This document shows positions 19,412-40,556 of a stretch of DNA of 64,000 nt, in pieces. The notes beneath the pieces are model-generated. The model worked only from the letters and a program-made list of their open reading frames with translations, was not told the DNA's origin and did no database searches. Position numbers and translations under genes: made by a program. The stretch lies in NCBI RefSeq assembly GCF_030161555.1, contig NZ_BSUK01000001.1:3782001-3846000 (forward strand), given 5' to 3'. Numbering within the stretch: position 1 is the stretch's first letter; each line of letters begins with the position of its first letter. Source of the DNA: Luteimicrobium album. Its GTDB lineage: Bacteria; Actinomycetota; Actinomycetes; Actinomycetales; Cellulomonadaceae.

Positions 19412-20443
19412 CTACCTGTCCGATGCCACCTCGCGGGCGGAACCCACAGCCAGCGCCGGGACCGTGTCGGCGTCGAGGGCCTCGCCCCGGTCCACCGCAT
19501 CCCATGCGGCCGCACACGCTGCGCGGGCTGCGTCGACGCCGTCACCGCGCACCTCGAGCGCGCCGTCGACGACGCGGGCGGCGGCTTCGCGGCACTCCCA
19601 CCATCCGTCGGCGCGAGCAGGCAGCGGGTGCACCTCGGTGAGCGCGCGGAGGTCCGCGCCCAGGTAGTCGGGGCGCTCGCCCGGGCGCGCCAGCACCGCG
19701 TCGCGCGCCGAGCTGACCCCGGTGAGCACGTGCAGGCCGGGATAGCCCGCGGCCCGCGCACCCGCGAGGTCGGTGTCGAGCCGGTCGCCTACGACGAGCG
19801 GAGACCGTGCCCCCGTGCGCTCGACCGCGAGCCGGTACATCGTGGGCTCGGGCTTGCCGGCGCTGTCGGGCCGGACGCCCGTCGCGGCCTGTACCGCACC
19901 GACGAGCGCCCCGTTCCCGGGTGCGTAGCCGCGGTCCGTGGGCAGCGAGAGATCGAGGTTGGTCGCCACGAACCACGCCCCGCCCGCCACCGCGTATGCG
20001 GCCTCGGCGAGGTCCGCCCAGCCGAGCGTCGGCGCGAAGCCTTGGATGACGGCGTCGGGCCGGTCCGTCGCCGACTCGACGACGACGTAGCCGGCGGCCC
20101 GGACGGCCGTGTGCAGGCCGGCGCCGCCGACCACCAGCACGCGCGCGCCGGGCGCGAGCCGCGTCGTGAGGAGCGCGGCGCCCGCCTGCGCGGCCGTGAA
20201 CACCTCGTCGGGCCGGGTCTCGACGCCGAGCGAGGTCAGCTGGTCGGCGACCGCCTCGGGCTCGCGCGAGGCGTTGTTCGTCACGAACTGGAGCGCCAGT
20301 CCACCCGCGCGTGCCTGCGTCAGGCTCGACGCAGCGTGCGGCACCGGCTCGTGCCCCTTGTAGACGACGCCGTCCAGGTCCACGAGCGCAAGGTCGTGGA
20401 GCGCGACGAGAGGCCGGTCCGAGCCGCGGAGCCCGGCGCTCAC
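19412..20443 (-). CDS. HAD-superfamily phosphatase, type IIA (NagD/PGP-like)
   Basis: A 343-aa cytoplasmic hydrolase. Motif I is LVDLDGVVYKGHEPVP (nucleophile Asp about residue 22), motif II is VTNNASRE, motif III lysine is in AGKPEPTMY, and motif IV is VVGDRLDTDLAGARAAG. The capping domain between motifs II and III is of C2 type, as in p-nitrophenyl phosphatases and NagD. The substrate cannot be predicted. The last 60 residues form an extra helical segment beyond the usual end. GTG 20443 overlaps the TPR gene stop (GTGA). Confidence 0.88.
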   Translation of the reverse strand: MSAGLRGSDRPLVALHDLALVDLDGVVYKGHEPVPHAASSLTQARAGGLALQFVTNNASREPEAVADQLTSLGVETRPDEVFTAAQAGAALLTTRLAPGARVLVVGGAGLHTAVRAAGYVVVESATDRPDAVIQGFAPTLGWADLAEAAYAVAGGAWFVATNLDLSLPTDRGYAPGNGALVGAVQAATGVRPDSAGKPEPTMYRLAVERTGARSPLVVGDRLDTDLAGARAAGYPGLHVLTGVSSARDAVLARPGERPDYLGADLRALTEVHPLPARADGWWECREAAARVVDGALEVRGDGVDAARAACAAAWDAVDRGEALDADTVPALAVGSAREVASDR

Positions 20444-22398
20444 CGAGCGCCCTCGTCCGAGGGCGCCTCGTCGGAGGTCGCGTCGTCGGAAGAGGGGCTG
20501 TCGGCCGAGCCGTCCTTGTCGGCGCCGGCGGACTCCGGGTCGGCGAGGGGCGCCTCGTCCTCGACGGGAGGCCCGTCGCCCTGCACGGTCCCGGGCTCGG
20601 CCGAGGCCTCGCTGGCGACCTCGGAGTCCGCAGGACCGGCGACATCCTGCTCGTCGGTCACCGTCACCTCGTCGTCGTCCTCCTCGAGGTCGACGACGAC
20701 GATGTCGTCCTCGGGCTCACCGAGCACGACCCGGAGCGCCGCCGCCTCATCGGTGCGGCCGAGCGCGTCGAGGACGTCCGCCCGCACCCCGCTCACGCGG
20801 TGGCGCAGCTCGACGCTCCGCACGTCGCGTGCGGGGATCGAGTCGACGACCGCGAGCGCTGCCTCCGACTGGCCCAGATCGAGGCGGGCGCCCGCTACGA
20901 CGAGCGCGAGCTCGGTCCGCCCGGACGCGTCGAGCGTCTCGGCCTCGGGCGAGCGTGCGAGGTCGAGCGCACGCTCGGGACGTCCCAGCCCACGCTCCGC
21001 GTCGGCCATCACCGGAAGGTGCTCGGACGAGCCGTTGAGCCGGCGGACCGTCCGCAGCTCGCGGAGCGCCTCCGCGTAGTTGCCGAGGCGGTACGCGGCG
21101 AGGCCGGCAGCCTCGCGCACGACGTCGATGCGCCCGGCCCGGCGCACGGCGGCCTGCGCGTGCTCGTAGGCGAGCTCCGGGTCGGTGTCGAGCAGCCGCC
21201 CCGTCATCACCAGGTGCCGTCCGACGGTCTCCGCGTTGTCCTTCGTCAGCCCACGGAGACGACCACGGACCTCACGGTCGAGCTGCGAGATCGTCACGTC
21301 GTCCGGCAGCTCGGGAGCACGAGGACGGTCCTCGAGGGCACGAGGCGGACGGGACTCGCGCGACGCGCGGTCGTCGCGGTCCTGGCGGGGTCCGCCCCGG
21401 CGGTCAGCCGGACCCCGATCGGACGAGGGGCCACGGTCGTACGAGGCGCCACGGTTCGGACGCGCGTCCCGGCCGCGGGCTTCCCCGCGCGCCCCGTCCC
21501 GGCCCTGTCGGTCGTAGCCGCCACGCTCACCCTCACGACGCGGCCGGTCGAACTGCCGCCCCTCGCGACGGCGGTCGGCTCCACGGTCGTCTCGTGAGTA
21601 GGAGGACACGCCGGTCTCGCGTCCCGGCCCGCGGTCCGCGTCGAACGAACGACGCTCGCGCCCCGTGTCCGGCCCACGTTCGCCGCGGCTCGCGCTCGCG
21701 CCACGAGTGCCCGGTCCGCGGCGGTCTTCGTTCCCTCCGCCGTACCGCCGGTCGCCGCCGTACGAGCCTCGTCGGTCGCCACCACGGTCACCCCGCTCGT
21801 CGCGCGGGCGATCCCGCTCAGGCCGGCCGCCGCCCCACGACTCTCCCCCGCGCCGGTCCGTCGTCCCCGCCGGCCCGCGGCGCTCGTCACGGGGACGGCC
21901 GCCGTCGCCCCACGAGCCGCGCCCGCGAGCGTCGCCCGAACGCGCGCCGCGACCCGAGCGGCCACTCTCGTCGTCACGCCGCCACGTCGGTCGGTCGCCC
22001 CGGCCATGCGAGGGGCGACGGTCGCCGTCGCCTCGTCCGTACTGCGATCGGGTGCCCTCACGGGGCCCGCGGACCGGCTGGTCGCCGCCGCTCCGGCCGT
22101 AGCCTCGGCGCGCACCGTCACCGCGCGAGCCGGACCCACCGTCCCGCCGCGCCTGCGCGCTGTTCTCGCCGCGCCCAGACGACGAACCGTCTCGGCGTCG
22201 TGCGGATCCGTCGCCTTCTCGGCGTTCGTACGAGGAACGGCCCGAGCGGTCGCCCCGTCCCGTGCCGCCAGGCCGACCGGCCCCACGCCCGTCGCGACCA
22301 CGCCCCTGCCTCGGGTCAGGGCCTCGACGCTCTCCGGATCCGTCCCGTCGGCGACCTTCGTCGTCGCCCCGGTCCGACCTGGCCGGCTGATCGCTCAC
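20440..22398 (-). CDS. TPR protein with a long Arg/Gly/Asp-rich disordered N-terminal region
   Basis: A 652-aa protein. Residues 1 to about 365 are almost entirely Arg, Gly, Asp, Ser and Glu, with repeats such as GGDRRGSYGGDRRYGG, and should be disordered. Residues about 366-560 are helical repeats resembling TPR units (LAAYRLGNYAEALRELRTV). The tail is strongly acidic (VVVDLEEDDDEVTV). RGG-like regions often bind RNA, but that is inference. It starts at GTG 22398 with GAGGAG eight bases upstream, opens the operon leading to tlyA-nadK-recN, and lies directly downstream of the rRNA operon terminator. TPR proteins of this kind at this locus are usually annotated hypothetical. Confidence 0.75.
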   Translation of the reverse strand: MSDQPARSDRGDDEGRRRDGSGERRGPDPRQGRGRDGRGAGRPGGTGRGDRSGRSSYERREGDGSARRRDGSSSGRGENSAQARRDGGSGSRGDGARRGYGRSGGDQPVRGPREGTRSQYGRGDGDRRPSHGRGDRPTWRRDDESGRSGRGARSGDARGRGSWGDGGRPRDERRGPAGTTDRRGGESWGGGRPERDRPRDERGDRGGDRRGSYGGDRRYGGGNEDRRGPGTRGASASRGERGPDTGRERRSFDADRGPGRETGVSSYSRDDRGADRRREGRQFDRPRREGERGGYDRQGRDGARGEARGRDARPNRGASYDRGPSSDRGPADRRGGPRQDRDDRASRESRPPRALEDRPRAPELPDDVTISQLDREVRGRLRGLTKDNAETVGRHLVMTGRLLDTDPELAYEHAQAAVRRAGRIDVVREAAGLAAYRLGNYAEALRELRTVRRLNGSSEHLPVMADAERGLGRPERALDLARSPEAETLDASGRTELALVVAGARLDLGQSEAALAVVDSIPARDVRSVELRHRVSGVRADVLDALGRTDEAAALRVVLGEPEDDIVVVDLEEDDDEVTVTDEQDVAGPADSEVASEASAEPGTVQGDGPPVEDEAPLADPESAGADKDGSADSPSSDDATSDEAPSDEGAR

Positions 22399-22802
22399 GT
22401 GGGTAGCTCCTCGTTCCGTGCGCGTGTCCGCGGGTCACCCCGACGCGCTTCGCTGTTCTTGATCCTGTCGTGCCCTCGATGGTGCCGCGCGCCGGAAGCG
22501 TCCCGTGGCCGACAGCCGGGCACACCCTCAACGGCTTCGAGGGGGCCGCATCCCTGCCGGCTGGCCCCGCTGGTGCCTCCCAGCCGTGTATCCGGTCGGC
22601 CGCCGAACGGCTTCGCTCGAGCGCCCGAAGCACTCACCGGTCTGCGCAGCTCAGGGGCAGCGACATGCTGCAGCCATTCTCCCACGACACGCAGCCCGGG
22701 CCCGCCCGCTCGGGCAGCGCGCTGCTCGGCGGGTCACACGAGGACGGAGTCGCCGGCCGCGACGTCCTGCACCGGGCCGCGACGCCGCTCGGTGGGGAAA
22801 TG
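22399..22802. other. Intergenic region between the rRNA operon and the TPR gene
   Basis: About 400 bp without a credible gene. It must hold the minus-strand promoter for the TPR-HAD-tlyA operon; the RBS GAGGAG is visible near 22406-22412. I saw no tRNA (no GGTTCGA-type T arm) and no strong -10/-35 pair. Confidence 0.5.
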
Positions 22803-22835
22803 CCGAAGGCCACCCCGGATCGGGGTGGCCTTCGG
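22803..22835 (-). terminator. rRNA operon terminator
   Basis: A perfect 15-bp inverted repeat, CCGAAGGCCACCCCG / CGGGGTGGCCTTCGG, with a 3-nt loop (GAT), lies just past the 5S 3' end. On the minus strand it is followed by a short T run (CATTTCCCC). It is a typical strong intrinsic terminator. Confidence 0.88.
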
Positions 22836-22847
22836 TTGAATGGGTGT

Positions 22848-22964
22848 TCGGCGGCGTCCTACTCTCCCACCCCGTCACCAGGGCAGTACCATCGGCGCTG
22901 AAGGGCTTAGCTTCCGGGTTCGGAATGGGACCGGGCGTTTCCCCTTCGCTATGACCGCCGTAAC
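22848..22964 (-). rRNA. rrf: 5S ribosomal RNA
   Basis: The minus strand begins GTTACGGCGGTCATAGCG and contains the conserved CCCATTCCGAACCCGGAAG and GGGAGAGTAGG elements of bacterial 5S rRNA. Length is about 117 nt; ends were placed by pairing of the terminal helix and may be off by a few bases. Confidence 0.95.
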
Positions 22965-23007
22965 TCTATGAACCTGTTCGGGACCCTTTTCGGGGGTGTG
23001 CCGGTGG

Positions 23008-23031
23008 CTCTAGAACCGCACAGTGGACGCG
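23008..23031 (-). other. 3' half of the pre-23S processing stem
   Basis: This segment, whose minus strand reads CGCGTCCACTGTGCGGTTCT, is an inverted near-copy of 26253-26276 upstream of 23S. The two flanks can pair over about 20 bp around the 23S gene, as expected for an RNase III processing stalk. Confidence 0.65.
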
Positions 23032-23049
23032 AAACACGGAAAGTGTTGT

Positions 23050-28211
<5,162 letters not shown>

Positions 28212-28458
28212 GTTTCAACGCCAACCACACCCACCCCACCAGACCAAAGCCCAGCAGAACAGACACAGTCAACAAACCATACGAAGAACACCCCCACAAA
28301 AAAGGGGGCGATCAATCAAACTGGCCAGAACCAAACCATCCGGCAAAAAACCATCAGATTCGATCCATGTCCAAAGGAATCCCAACCAGGCCACCAACAA
28401 CCAACCCCAAGGCCAGCCACCAGCAACCCGACGAGAGTTAAATTGGCATTGACTATCA

Positions 28459-28480
28459 AGCACACTGTTGAGTTCTCAAG
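28459..28480 (-). promoter_or_regulatory. rRNA leader element and 5' half of the pre-16S processing stem
   Basis: The minus strand reads CTTGAGAACT (28480-28471) directly followed by CAACAGTGTGCT (28470-28459). The second part is complementary in the transcript to 26463-26452 in the spacer, giving a 12-bp stem enclosing 16S. The first part recurs in the spacer before 23S. This is the usual actinobacterial leader arrangement. Confidence 0.65.
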
Positions 28481-28535
28481 AAACGGACGCTCACCCGCTC
28501 AAACCCTCCCGGGCTCTCACTGGGGCAACTTCTCC

Positions 28536-28565
28536 ATCTTACCCGACCCCAACCCCGCCAGCAAA
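28536..28565 (-). promoter_or_regulatory. Candidate rRNA operon promoter
   Basis: On the minus strand TTTGCT (28565-28560) is separated by 18 bases from TAAGAT (28541-28536). The pair lies about 325 bp before 16S and about 55 bp before the conserved leader element. It is the best -35/-10 pair seen upstream of 16S; further promoters could lie in 28600-28900, where I see no gene. Confidence 0.55.
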
Positions 28566-28909
28566 CCGAGCTCGGCGGCCTTCCGAAGAAGACGTGAACC
28601 GCGATCCGCGAGTAGAGATGGGCCCCTGGCCGTCACCGGACGCAGAGCGACCGCCGAAGCGACTTCAGGGGATGTACCCGGGGGACCAGCCACGCCAGCT
28701 GAAGCTGACCTGTCCGTTCCTCCCTGCCGGGCGACATCGAGCACAGTACGGGGAGCACGGGCCGGAGGTCAAATCCCCTTGCGCTCGGGTCCTGCACGGC
28801 CCCCGAGGCGAGACAGATCACCCGCGAGCGACCGCATCGTCCCAGGTCAGGAGCCCGGACCCTCGCCGTTGGCGCGGCTCTGCATCCGCGGGCCGCACCA
28901 GGCAGACGC
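28566..28909. other. Gene-free region between the rRNA promoter and the tyrS terminator
   Basis: About 340 bp. Open frames here lack family resemblance. It may contain additional rrn promoters or upstream elements on the minus strand, but no clear hexamers stood out. Confidence 0.4.
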
Positions 28910-28942
28910 GTGAGGGCCGGGGCGCATCGCCCCGGCCCTCAC
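28910..28942 (-). terminator. tyrS transcription terminator
   Basis: A perfect 15-bp inverted repeat, GTGAGGGCCGGGGCG / CGCCCCGGCCCTCAC, with loop CAT, lies 32 bp beyond the tyrS stop. It separates tyrS from the rRNA promoter. There is no long U tract, which is common in high-G+C actinobacteria. Confidence 0.82.
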
Positions 28943-28974
28943 GGTCTTGCCCGTCCGACGATCACCCGACGGGA

Positions 28975-30261
28975 CTACGCCCGAGCGCCCGCCGCCGCGT
29001 CGCCGTCGACCACCGCGAGCGCGAGCGTGCGCTTGCCGCGCCGCAGCAACGCGTATCGCCCGTGCAGGAGCTCGGCCGGATCGAGGGTCGCGTCCTCCCC
29101 CGTCACCTTGACGTTGTTCACGTAGGCACCGCCCTCGGCGATCGCTCGCCGTGCTGCAGAGCGCCCGGCGACGAGTCCCGCGCCGGCGAGCGCCTCGACC
29201 ACCGGTGTGCCGGGTGCGACGTCGACGCGGGGCAGCTCGGCCACGGCGGAGGAGAGCGTCGCCTCGTCGAGCTCCCTGAGGTCGCCGCGACCGAAGAGCG
29301 CCTGGCTCGCCGCGATGACGGCCTTCGTCGCGTCCTCGCCGTGCACGAGCGTCGTGACGTCCGAGGCGAGGGTCCGCTGCGCCTCGCGCGCCGCCGGCCG
29401 CTCCTGCACCGAGCGTTCGAGCTCGGCGATCTCCTCCCGCGTGCGGAAGGTGAAGATCTTCAGGAACCGGACCACGTCGGCGTCGTCGGCGTTGACCCAG
29501 AACTGGTAGAAGGCGTACGGCGTCATCATGTCGGGCGCGAGCCACACGGCCCCGCCCTCGGTCTTGCCGAACTTGGTGCCGTCCGCCTTCGTGATGAGCG
29601 GCGTCGTCAGGACGTGCACCGAGGCCTGCTCGGCCTTCCGGATCAGCTCGACGCCCGAGAGCAGGTTGCCCCACTGGTCGTTCCCGCCGGTCTGCAGCGT
29701 GCAGCCCTCGCGGCGGAACAGCTCGAGGTAGTCCATCCCCTGCAGGATCTGGTAGCTGAACTCGGTGAAGCTGATGCCCTGCTCGCTGTCGAGGCGGCGC
29801 GCCACGATGTCCTTGGCCAGCATCGTCCCGAGGCGGTAGTGCTTGCCGACGTCGCGCAGGAAGTCGATGGCCGTGAGCTCGCCCGTCCAGTCGAGGTTGT
29901 TGACCAGCTTCGCCGGGTTGTCACCCTCGAAGTCGAGGAAGCGCGAGATCTGGGACCGCAGGCGGTCCGTCCACTCCGCGACGACCTCCTTGGTGTTCAG
30001 CGTACGCTCGCTGCTCGGCCGCGGATCGCCGATGAGGCCCGTCGCGCCGCCGACGAGCGCGAGCGCCCGGTGCCCTGCGAGCTGGAGGTGACGCAGGAGG
30101 ATCAGCTGCACGAGGTGGCCGTGGTGCAGGCTCGGCGCCGTCGGGTCGAAGCCGCAGTAGTAGGTGACCGGACCTGCTCCCAGCGCGTCGCGCAGCGCGG
30201 CCTCGTCGGTGGACTGTGCCACCAGGCCCCGCCATTGCAGCTCGTCGAGAACGTCGCTCAC
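28975..30261 (-). CDS. tyrS: Tyrosyl-tRNA synthetase
   Basis: Class I aminoacyl-tRNA synthetase of 428 aa. The HIGH-type motif is HHGH in APSLHHGHLVQL (about residue 48), the KMSKS-type motif is KFGKT in ADGTKFGKTEGG, and GGNDQWGNL is the tyrosine pocket region. A C-terminal S4 domain (VNNVKVTGEDATLDPAELL) binds the tRNA. GTG 30261 is chosen over GTG 30267 because AGGAG sits five bases before it, while the earlier GTG overlaps the SD. Its position next to the arg operon and rRNA is common in Micrococcales. Confidence 0.96.
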   Translation of the reverse strand: MSDVLDELQWRGLVAQSTDEAALRDALGAGPVTYYCGFDPTAPSLHHGHLVQLILLRHLQLAGHRALALVGGATGLIGDPRPSSERTLNTKEVVAEWTDRLRSQISRFLDFEGDNPAKLVNNLDWTGELTAIDFLRDVGKHYRLGTMLAKDIVARRLDSEQGISFTEFSYQILQGMDYLELFRREGCTLQTGGNDQWGNLLSGVELIRKAEQASVHVLTTPLITKADGTKFGKTEGGAVWLAPDMMTPYAFYQFWVNADDADVVRFLKIFTFRTREEIAELERSVQERPAAREAQRTLASDVTTLVHGEDATKAVIAASQALFGRGDLRELDEATLSSAVAELPRVDVAPGTPVVEALAGAGLVAGRSAARRAIAEGGAYVNNVKVTGEDATLDPAELLHGRYALLRRGKRTLALAVVDGDAAAGARA

Positions 30262-30336
30262 AACCACTCCTTCGTCCGGCGCCCCGCGGGGCGCGCGCTG
30301 GGCGGCCCGGGGCGGGCCGCGTTCCTAGTGTGCCGT

Positions 30337-30360
30337 GTCGGCGCACCACGGTGCGCCGAC
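30337..30360 (-). terminator. Hairpin after the 3-methyladenine glycosylase gene
   Basis: A perfect 11-bp inverted repeat, GTCGGCGCACC / GGTGCGCCGAC, separated by two bases, lies 38 bp past the glycosylase stop and about 75 bp before the tyrS start. A terminator for the upstream genes is the natural reading; no T run follows. Confidence 0.62.
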
Positions 30361-30397
30361 ATTCCGCGGACGAGCGCGCCCGGCCGCAGCGCCGGCG

Positions 30398-31074
30398 TCA
30401 CCGCTTGCGGGCGCGCACCGCCCGGTAGTCGGAGACCGTCGGCTCGCCGGCCAGCCAGTAGCGCCACGGGAAGAGGGCGGCGTCGCCGCCGTCGCCCGAG
30501 ACTCCGACGCGCGGACCGGTGCGGACCTCCCCGCGGCCGGCTTCGGACCGGCGCCGTCCCTCGCGGCTGCCAGCGGGAGGTGGACGACGATCGCACCCGC
30601 CGGGTCGACGAGGTCGGCGCCGTACTCGTCGAGGTCGAGGTCGAGCGCGACCGCGAGCCGAGCCGGACCGCGGGCGATCTGCCGCGCGGAGTCGCAACGT
30701 CCTTTCGCGAGGCGGCGGGACAGGGCGAGCTCCGCGCCGTCGGTCACCTCGCCAGCCCGCAGCAGCACGGCCGACGCGCGGCCCTGCGGTGCGCAGACGA
30801 CGTTCACGCAGTGGTGCAGCCCCAGGTGGCGGTACACGTACAGCCGCCCGGCCTCGCCGTACATCGCCCGGTTGCGCTGCGACGGCCCGCGGTAGGCGTG
30901 GGAGCCCGGGTCGCGCTCGCCGTCGTACGCCTCGACCTCGGTGAGGCGGAGCGTCACGTCGCCGAGCGGGGCCCTGCGGGTGACGAACGCGCCGAGGAGG
31001 TCGCGGGCGACGTCGTGCACGTCCCGCTCGAACCAGGAGCGGGACGGGACGGTGGCGGGGTCGACGAGCGTCAC
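30398..31074 (-). CDS. DNA-3-methyladenine glycosylase, AAG/MPG family (frameshift)
   Basis: Removes alkylated bases such as 3-methyladenine in base-excision repair. Family motifs are [36 protein letters not shown] (catalytic Glu region), [19 protein letters not shown], and [13 protein letters not shown]. The ending [16 protein letters not shown] lies in another frame; one added base at the C4 tract 30529-30532 joins it, giving 226 codons. GTG 31074 overlaps the stop of the upstream kinase-like gene (GTGA). The ending FPWRYW-AGEPTVS is typical of this family, which supports the correction. Confidence 0.88.
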
Positions 31075-31645
31075 ATGACCACGCCCCAGCCGTCCAGGCG
31101 GACGTCGGCACGCTCCGCGGTCCCCTCGGCCGCGTAGACCTCGCGCTCCTCGCGCATCCAGGTGAGCCAGTGCTCGCGCGCGTCCTCGCCGTCGCGGGCG
31201 AGGCCGCGGGCCAGCCGGACGTCGTCGGGCGCCTCGACCCAGACCAGCAGCGTCGTGAGGTCCGCGAGCCGGCGTGCACCCGCGCCACAGCCCTCGACGA
31301 CGAGGTACGGGGCGCGCGGGACGGCGTGCTCCTCCGCGAACGCGCCCGCCTCCCAGTCGTAGCGCGCGTATCGGCCGTCGCGGCCGTCCGTCCAGGGCGC
31401 GAGGATCTGCCGGGCGAGGTGGTCGGTCCCGGCCCGCAGGCCGGACCAGCCCTCGTAGAGGTCGTCCATGTGCACGACCTGCGCGGGCAGCGCGTCGCCG
31501 AGCTGGGCGGCGAGCGTCGTCTTGCCCGATCCGGCCGGGCCGTCCACGACGACGAGCCGCGCCCGGTCCCCCGGGGGCCGAGGCGCGGCTCGCCGTCGCG
31601 GGTGCGGCTCACGAGCTCGGCGAGGACCGCCGGGGACACGCTCAT
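31071..31645 (-). CDS. Uridine-kinase-like P-loop protein (frameshift)
   Basis: Reconstructed 191-aa P-loop NTPase. The N-terminus [20 protein letters not shown] is in one frame and [19 protein letters not shown] (Walker A) and the rest in another. One base added at the C5/G5 junction 31568-31577 restores them, for 192 codons. [14 protein letters not shown] resembles the acceptor-binding segment of uridine kinase and PRK-like proteins, and [17 protein letters not shown] is the Walker B region. It may phosphorylate a nucleoside or small metabolite; the exact substrate is unknown. It lies 34 bp after argH and is coupled to the glycosylase gene. Confidence 0.78.
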
Positions 31646-31679
31646 GCGCGTGCCCCCGGCGTCCTGCGTCGCGACGGGG

Positions 31680-34411
<2,732 letters not shown>

Positions 34412-34467
34412 GACGGTTCATCTCTTTCTGGTCCGTGGTTCTGGTCTGAGGTTCTGGGGTGGCGGGG

Positions 34468-37233
<2,766 letters not shown>

Positions 37234-37237
<4 letters not shown>

Positions 37238-38204
37238 ACGGGGCCGCCTTCCTGGGTCGTGTCGGTGCCCAGGAGCTCCGGCACGACCATCGTGCCGTTG
37301 CCCTCGGGCGTGAAGATCTCGAGCAGCACCGAGTGCGGGACGCGGCCGTCGATGATCGTGGCCGCACGCACCCCGCCGCGCACCGCGCGCAAGCACGCCT
37401 CCATCTTCGGGATCATCCCGGACGCGAGGGACGGCAGGAGCGCCTCGACCTCGTCGGCGCCGATCTGCGAGACCAGCGACTCCTTGTCGGGCCAGCGCGT
37501 GTACAGGCCCGCGACGTCCGTCAGGACGATGAGCTTGCGCGCACCGAGCGCGACCGCGAGCGCCGAGGCCGCGGTGTCGGCGTTGACGTTGAGCACCTGG
37601 GTCGGGTCGTCGACGTCGGGGGCGACCGTCGAGACGACGGGGATGCGGCCGGCGTCGAGCAGGTCCTGGACGGCGCGCGGGTGCACGGCGACGACGTCGC
37701 CCACCTGGCCGACGTCGACCTGCTCGCCGTCGACGGTCGCAGTCCGGCGCTCCGCCTCGAACAGGCGGCCGTCCTCCCCGACAGCCCGACGGCGAACGGC
37801 CCGTGCGCGTTGATCAGCCCGACGAGCTCGCGCGAGACCTGACCCGTCAGCACCATCCGGACGACGTCCATCGCCTCCGGGGTCGTGACGCGCAGGCCGC
37901 CGCGGAACTCGGACTCGATGCCGAGCCGGTCGAGCATCGCGGAGATCTGCGGCCCGCCGCCGTGCACGACGACGGGGCGCAGCCCGACGCTGCGCAGGAA
38001 GACCATGTCCTGCGCGAACGCACGCTTGAGCTCGTCGTCGACCATGGCGTTGCCGCCGTACTTCACGACGACGAGCGCGCCGCGGAACCGCTCGAGCCAC
38101 GGGAGGGCCTCCACGAGGACCTCGGCCTTCTGGTCGGGGCTCAGGCCGGTGCGGGTGTCGAAGCCCGGGTGGGCGGGCGGCAGGTCGGTCGATGTCTCGC
38201 TCAT
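37234..38204 (-). CDS. argB: Acetylglutamate kinase (frameshift)
   Basis: Phosphorylates N-acetylglutamate, the usual arginine-feedback step. Motifs are [30 protein letters not shown] and [18 protein letters not shown], with [15 protein letters not shown] near the end. The frame breaks after FAVGLSG; one base added at the C4 tract 37776-37779 gives [12 protein letters not shown] and 324 codons. ATG 38204 overlaps the argJ stop. The N-terminal arm of about 20 residues before the core is consistent with arginine-sensitive enzymes. Confidence 0.95.
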
Positions 38205-39408
38205 GTGGAGTACGCGCTGTTCTCGTGGACGTAGTCGTGCGTGAGGTCGTTGGTCCAGACGGTGACGGTCGCGTCGCCCGCGTGGAGGTCGATGTCCACG
38301 CGCACCTCGCGCTGCGAGGCCATGTCGACCTCGTCGCGGGGGCGGTACGCGCCGCCGGCCCGGCAGACCTGGACGCCGTTGACGCTCACGTCGAGCTGGT
38401 CGGGGTCGAACGCGGCGACCTCGACGGGGACCGTGCCGACCTGGGCGAGGATGCGACCCCAGTTGGGGTCGTTGCCGAACACGGCCGTCTTGAACAGGTT
38501 GGACCGGGTCACGGCCCGGGCCACGGCGAGCGCCGCGTCCTCGGTCTCCGCACCGGTCACCGTGACGGCGATGTCGTGGGACGCGCCCTCGGCGTCCGCC
38601 ACCAGCTGGCGGGCGAGCGACGCGCAGACCGCGCGGACCGCGGCCGCGAACGCGGCGTCGTCGGGCGTCACGCCGCTGGCGCCGGACGCGAGGAGCGCGA
38701 CCGTGTCCGAGGTCGACATGCAGCCGTCGGAGTCGACGCGGTCGAACGACGCGCGCGTGCCGGCGCGCAGGGCGGCGTCGGCGGTGGCCGCGTCGACCAC
38801 GGCGTCCGTCGTGACCACGCAGAGCATCGTGGCGAGCGCCGGTGCGAGCATGCCCGCGCCCTTGGCCATGCCGCCCACGGTGAAGGACCCGGCGGGCGTC
38901 TCCACGACGACGTGCGCCGTCTTGGCGACCGTGTCGGTCGTACGGATCGAGTCCGCCGCGGCCTCGCCCGACGCGGCGTCCGCGGCGAGCGCGGCGGCCG
39001 CGAGGTCGACGCCGTGGAGCACCTTCTCGCGCGGCAGCCGCTCCCCGATCAGGCCCGTGGACGCGACCACCACGTCGGCCGCCGAGGCCCCCAGCACCTC
39101 GGCGACCTTCTCCGCGGTGGCGTGCGCGTCCTGGAAGCCCTCGGGCCCGGTGCAGACGTTCGCGCCGCCCGAGTTGAGGACGACCGCGTGCACGACGCCG
39201 TCGCTGACCACCTGGCGCGACCACAGCACGGGCGCGCCCACGACGCGGTTGGTGGTGAAGACCGCCGCCCCGACCTGGAGCGGGCCGTCGTTCACGACGA
39301 GCGCCAGGTCGCGGTTGCCGGACGCCTTGAGACCTGCGGTCACGCCCGCGGCACGGAAACCGGCGGCCGCCGTCACGCCCGGGGATGCGGGCCAGGTCAC
39401 GAGCTCGG

Positions 39409-39412
<4 letters not shown>
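38201..39412 (-). CDS. argJ: Glutamate N-acetyltransferase / amino-acid acetyltransferase
   Basis: Bifunctional ornithine acetyltransferase that recycles the acetyl group and makes N-acetylglutamate. The 403-aa precursor has the self-cleavage site in [13 protein letters not shown], where the Thr becomes the nucleophile of the beta chain, plus [11 protein letters not shown] and TVFG-type [16 protein letters not shown] 39412 ([19 protein letters not shown]) overlaps the argC stop by four bases; the longer upstream frame is just the argC antiframe. Intact. Confidence 0.96.
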
Positions 39413-40522
<1,110 letters not shown>

Positions 40523-40544
40523 GCCGAGGAAAAGCGGCACGTCG

Positions 40545-40556
40545 TAGCGTGTGCCC
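40545..40556 (+). promoter_or_regulatory. Candidate leaderless -10 of the quinone oxidoreductase gene
   Basis: TAGCGT (40545-40550) is followed by six bases and ATG 40557, with no SD. It is divergent from argC, only about 35 bp away from the arg promoter, so the two promoters may interfere. Confidence 0.45.

Noticed and set aside
28566..28909. Protein-coding frames upstream of the rRNA promoter
   Set aside because: Frames cross promoter and terminator elements and show no recognisable protein features.
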